From positions 1-64,000 of the forward strand of contig NZ_JBFLUG010000024.1 of assembly GCF_041008525.1 (NCBI RefSeq): a stretch of 64,000 bases of DNA, read 5' to 3'. Of the stretch, positions 63,652 through 64,000 are shown in pieces. The translations under genes and the position numbers were made by a program. Within the stretch, counting starts at the first letter, position 1, and each line of letters starts with the position of its first letter. This stretch comes from Parafrankia sp041008525 (GTDB lineage Bacteria > Actinomycetota > Actinomycetes > Frankiales > Frankiaceae). The notes beneath the pieces are model-generated. The model worked only from the letters and a program-made list of their open reading frames with translations. It did not search any database and was not told where the DNA came from.

Positions 63652-64000
63652 TCAGGTCTCGTCAAGGAGATCCCGTAGCCAGCGGGCGCTCGTGACCTGT
63701 GCGCCGAGTGCGCGAACGCGATCCCGCAGCGCCCGATCGGATGTCACCACCAGAGTCGGCGATGTCGTGCCGCGTACCGCATCCACGATGGCGTCGTCCC
63801 CACTGGCTGGTGCGTGGATCACCAGGAGGTGTGGGGGTTCCGTCCCCTTTCCGGGTAAGGGGGCGTTCGCTTCCGATGCTGGCGCCGGGAGCTGGTCTTC
63901 CCGCTGTCCGGCGGAGATATCGCCCGAACCGTGCCGGGGTGGTGCGAACTTCGGCGAGCCGGGCCCGGCCGGTACACCCGCCCGGGCGGCGCCTTCGAGA
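63652..64000 (-). CDS. C-terminal part of a NYN/PIN-like nuclease-domain protein, cut by window edge
   Basis: The minus-strand frame is open from the window edge to a TGA at 63652 and gives 115 residues. The first 60 are low-complexity. The end has the strand-helix pattern HLLVIHAPASGDDAIVDAVR, then LVVTSDRALRDRVRALGAQV and WLRDLLDE, which is typical of the last part of NYN/PIN-like RNA-binding nuclease domains in Actinobacteria. The N-terminal catalytic half lies outside the window, so identity and activity are not certain. The Ala/Pro-rich insert between halves is unusual. Confidence 0.55.
   Translation of the reverse strand, partial: LEGAARAGVPAGPGSPKFAPPRHGSGDISAGQREDQLPAPASEANAPLPGKGTEPPHLLVIHAPASGDDAIVDAVRGTTSPTLVVTSDRALRDRVRALGAQVTSARWLRDLLDET

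Overview
The window is very GC-rich, uses GTG starts heavily, and carries gene families and a gene order typical of Actinobacteria. The run dapA-rnj-ftsK-(RodZ-like)-rimO-pgsA-cinA-clgR-(dps)-pspA-pspM ... lhr / DUF3046-recA-recX ... miaB-(LigB-like)-miaA-dapF-hflX-lexA / LysM-nrdR ... sigA follows, in outline, the order around recA in mycobacteria and Streptomyces. The very high GC, long Ala/Pro/Gly-rich tails and B12-dependent nrdJ suggest a Frankia-like or related filamentous actinomycete. Genus assignment is inference. No rRNA, tRNA, CRISPR array, insertion sequence or prophage was seen.

Layout. (1) 1-5.2 kb: an unknown membrane protein, then dapA and RNase J co-translated, closed by a strong terminator. 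(2) 5.3-12.9 kb: ftsK, a RodZ-like HTH protein, rimO, pgsA and cinA. (3) 13.0-17.4 kb: an envelope/proteostasis stress block of clgR, dps, pspA, pspM and a sigma-70-like gene, with a 4 x 19 bp tandem repeat between clgR and dps. (4) 17.4-24.8 kb, minus strand: lhr helicase, an MFS transporter and a Nei-type DNA glycosylase. (5) 25-33.5 kb: DUF3046, recA with LexA and DnaA boxes, recX, an unusually long RNase Y, and on the opposite strand a gluABCD-type amino-acid importer. (6) 33.9-41 kb: miaB, a LigB-like protein and miaA, co-translated, then a degenerate EAL protein, dapF and hflX. (7) 41.2-47.8 kb: lexA divergent from a LysM protein across two LexA boxes, then nrdR and nrdJ. (8) 47.9-51.9 kb: a GH63-type glycosidase and the principal sigma factor, whose upstream region has a SigR-type promoter. 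(9) 52.0-64 kb: an acetoacetyl-CoA-synthetase-like pseudoenzyme divergent from a translationally coupled operon (acuC deacetylase, Pat-type acetyltransferase, multidomain PP2C phosphatase/anti-sigma kinase), an orphan ABC ATPase, and the end of a NYN-like gene.

The genes cluster around a few jobs: cell-wall precursor and phospholipid synthesis (dapA, dapF, pgsA), division and chromosome segregation (ftsK, LysM protein), the SOS/DNA repair response (recA, recX, lexA, lhr, nei, nrdR/nrdJ), RNA turnover and modification (RNase J, RNase Y, miaA, miaB, hflX), and stress sensing (clgR/psp, sigma factors, PP2C fusion). Many genes begin with a TANNNT-like box 6-8 bp before the start codon, which suggests leaderless transcripts. 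The most novel arrangement is the acuC-pat-phosphatase operon facing a synthetase homologue that has lost its ATP-binding motifs and acetylatable C-terminus.
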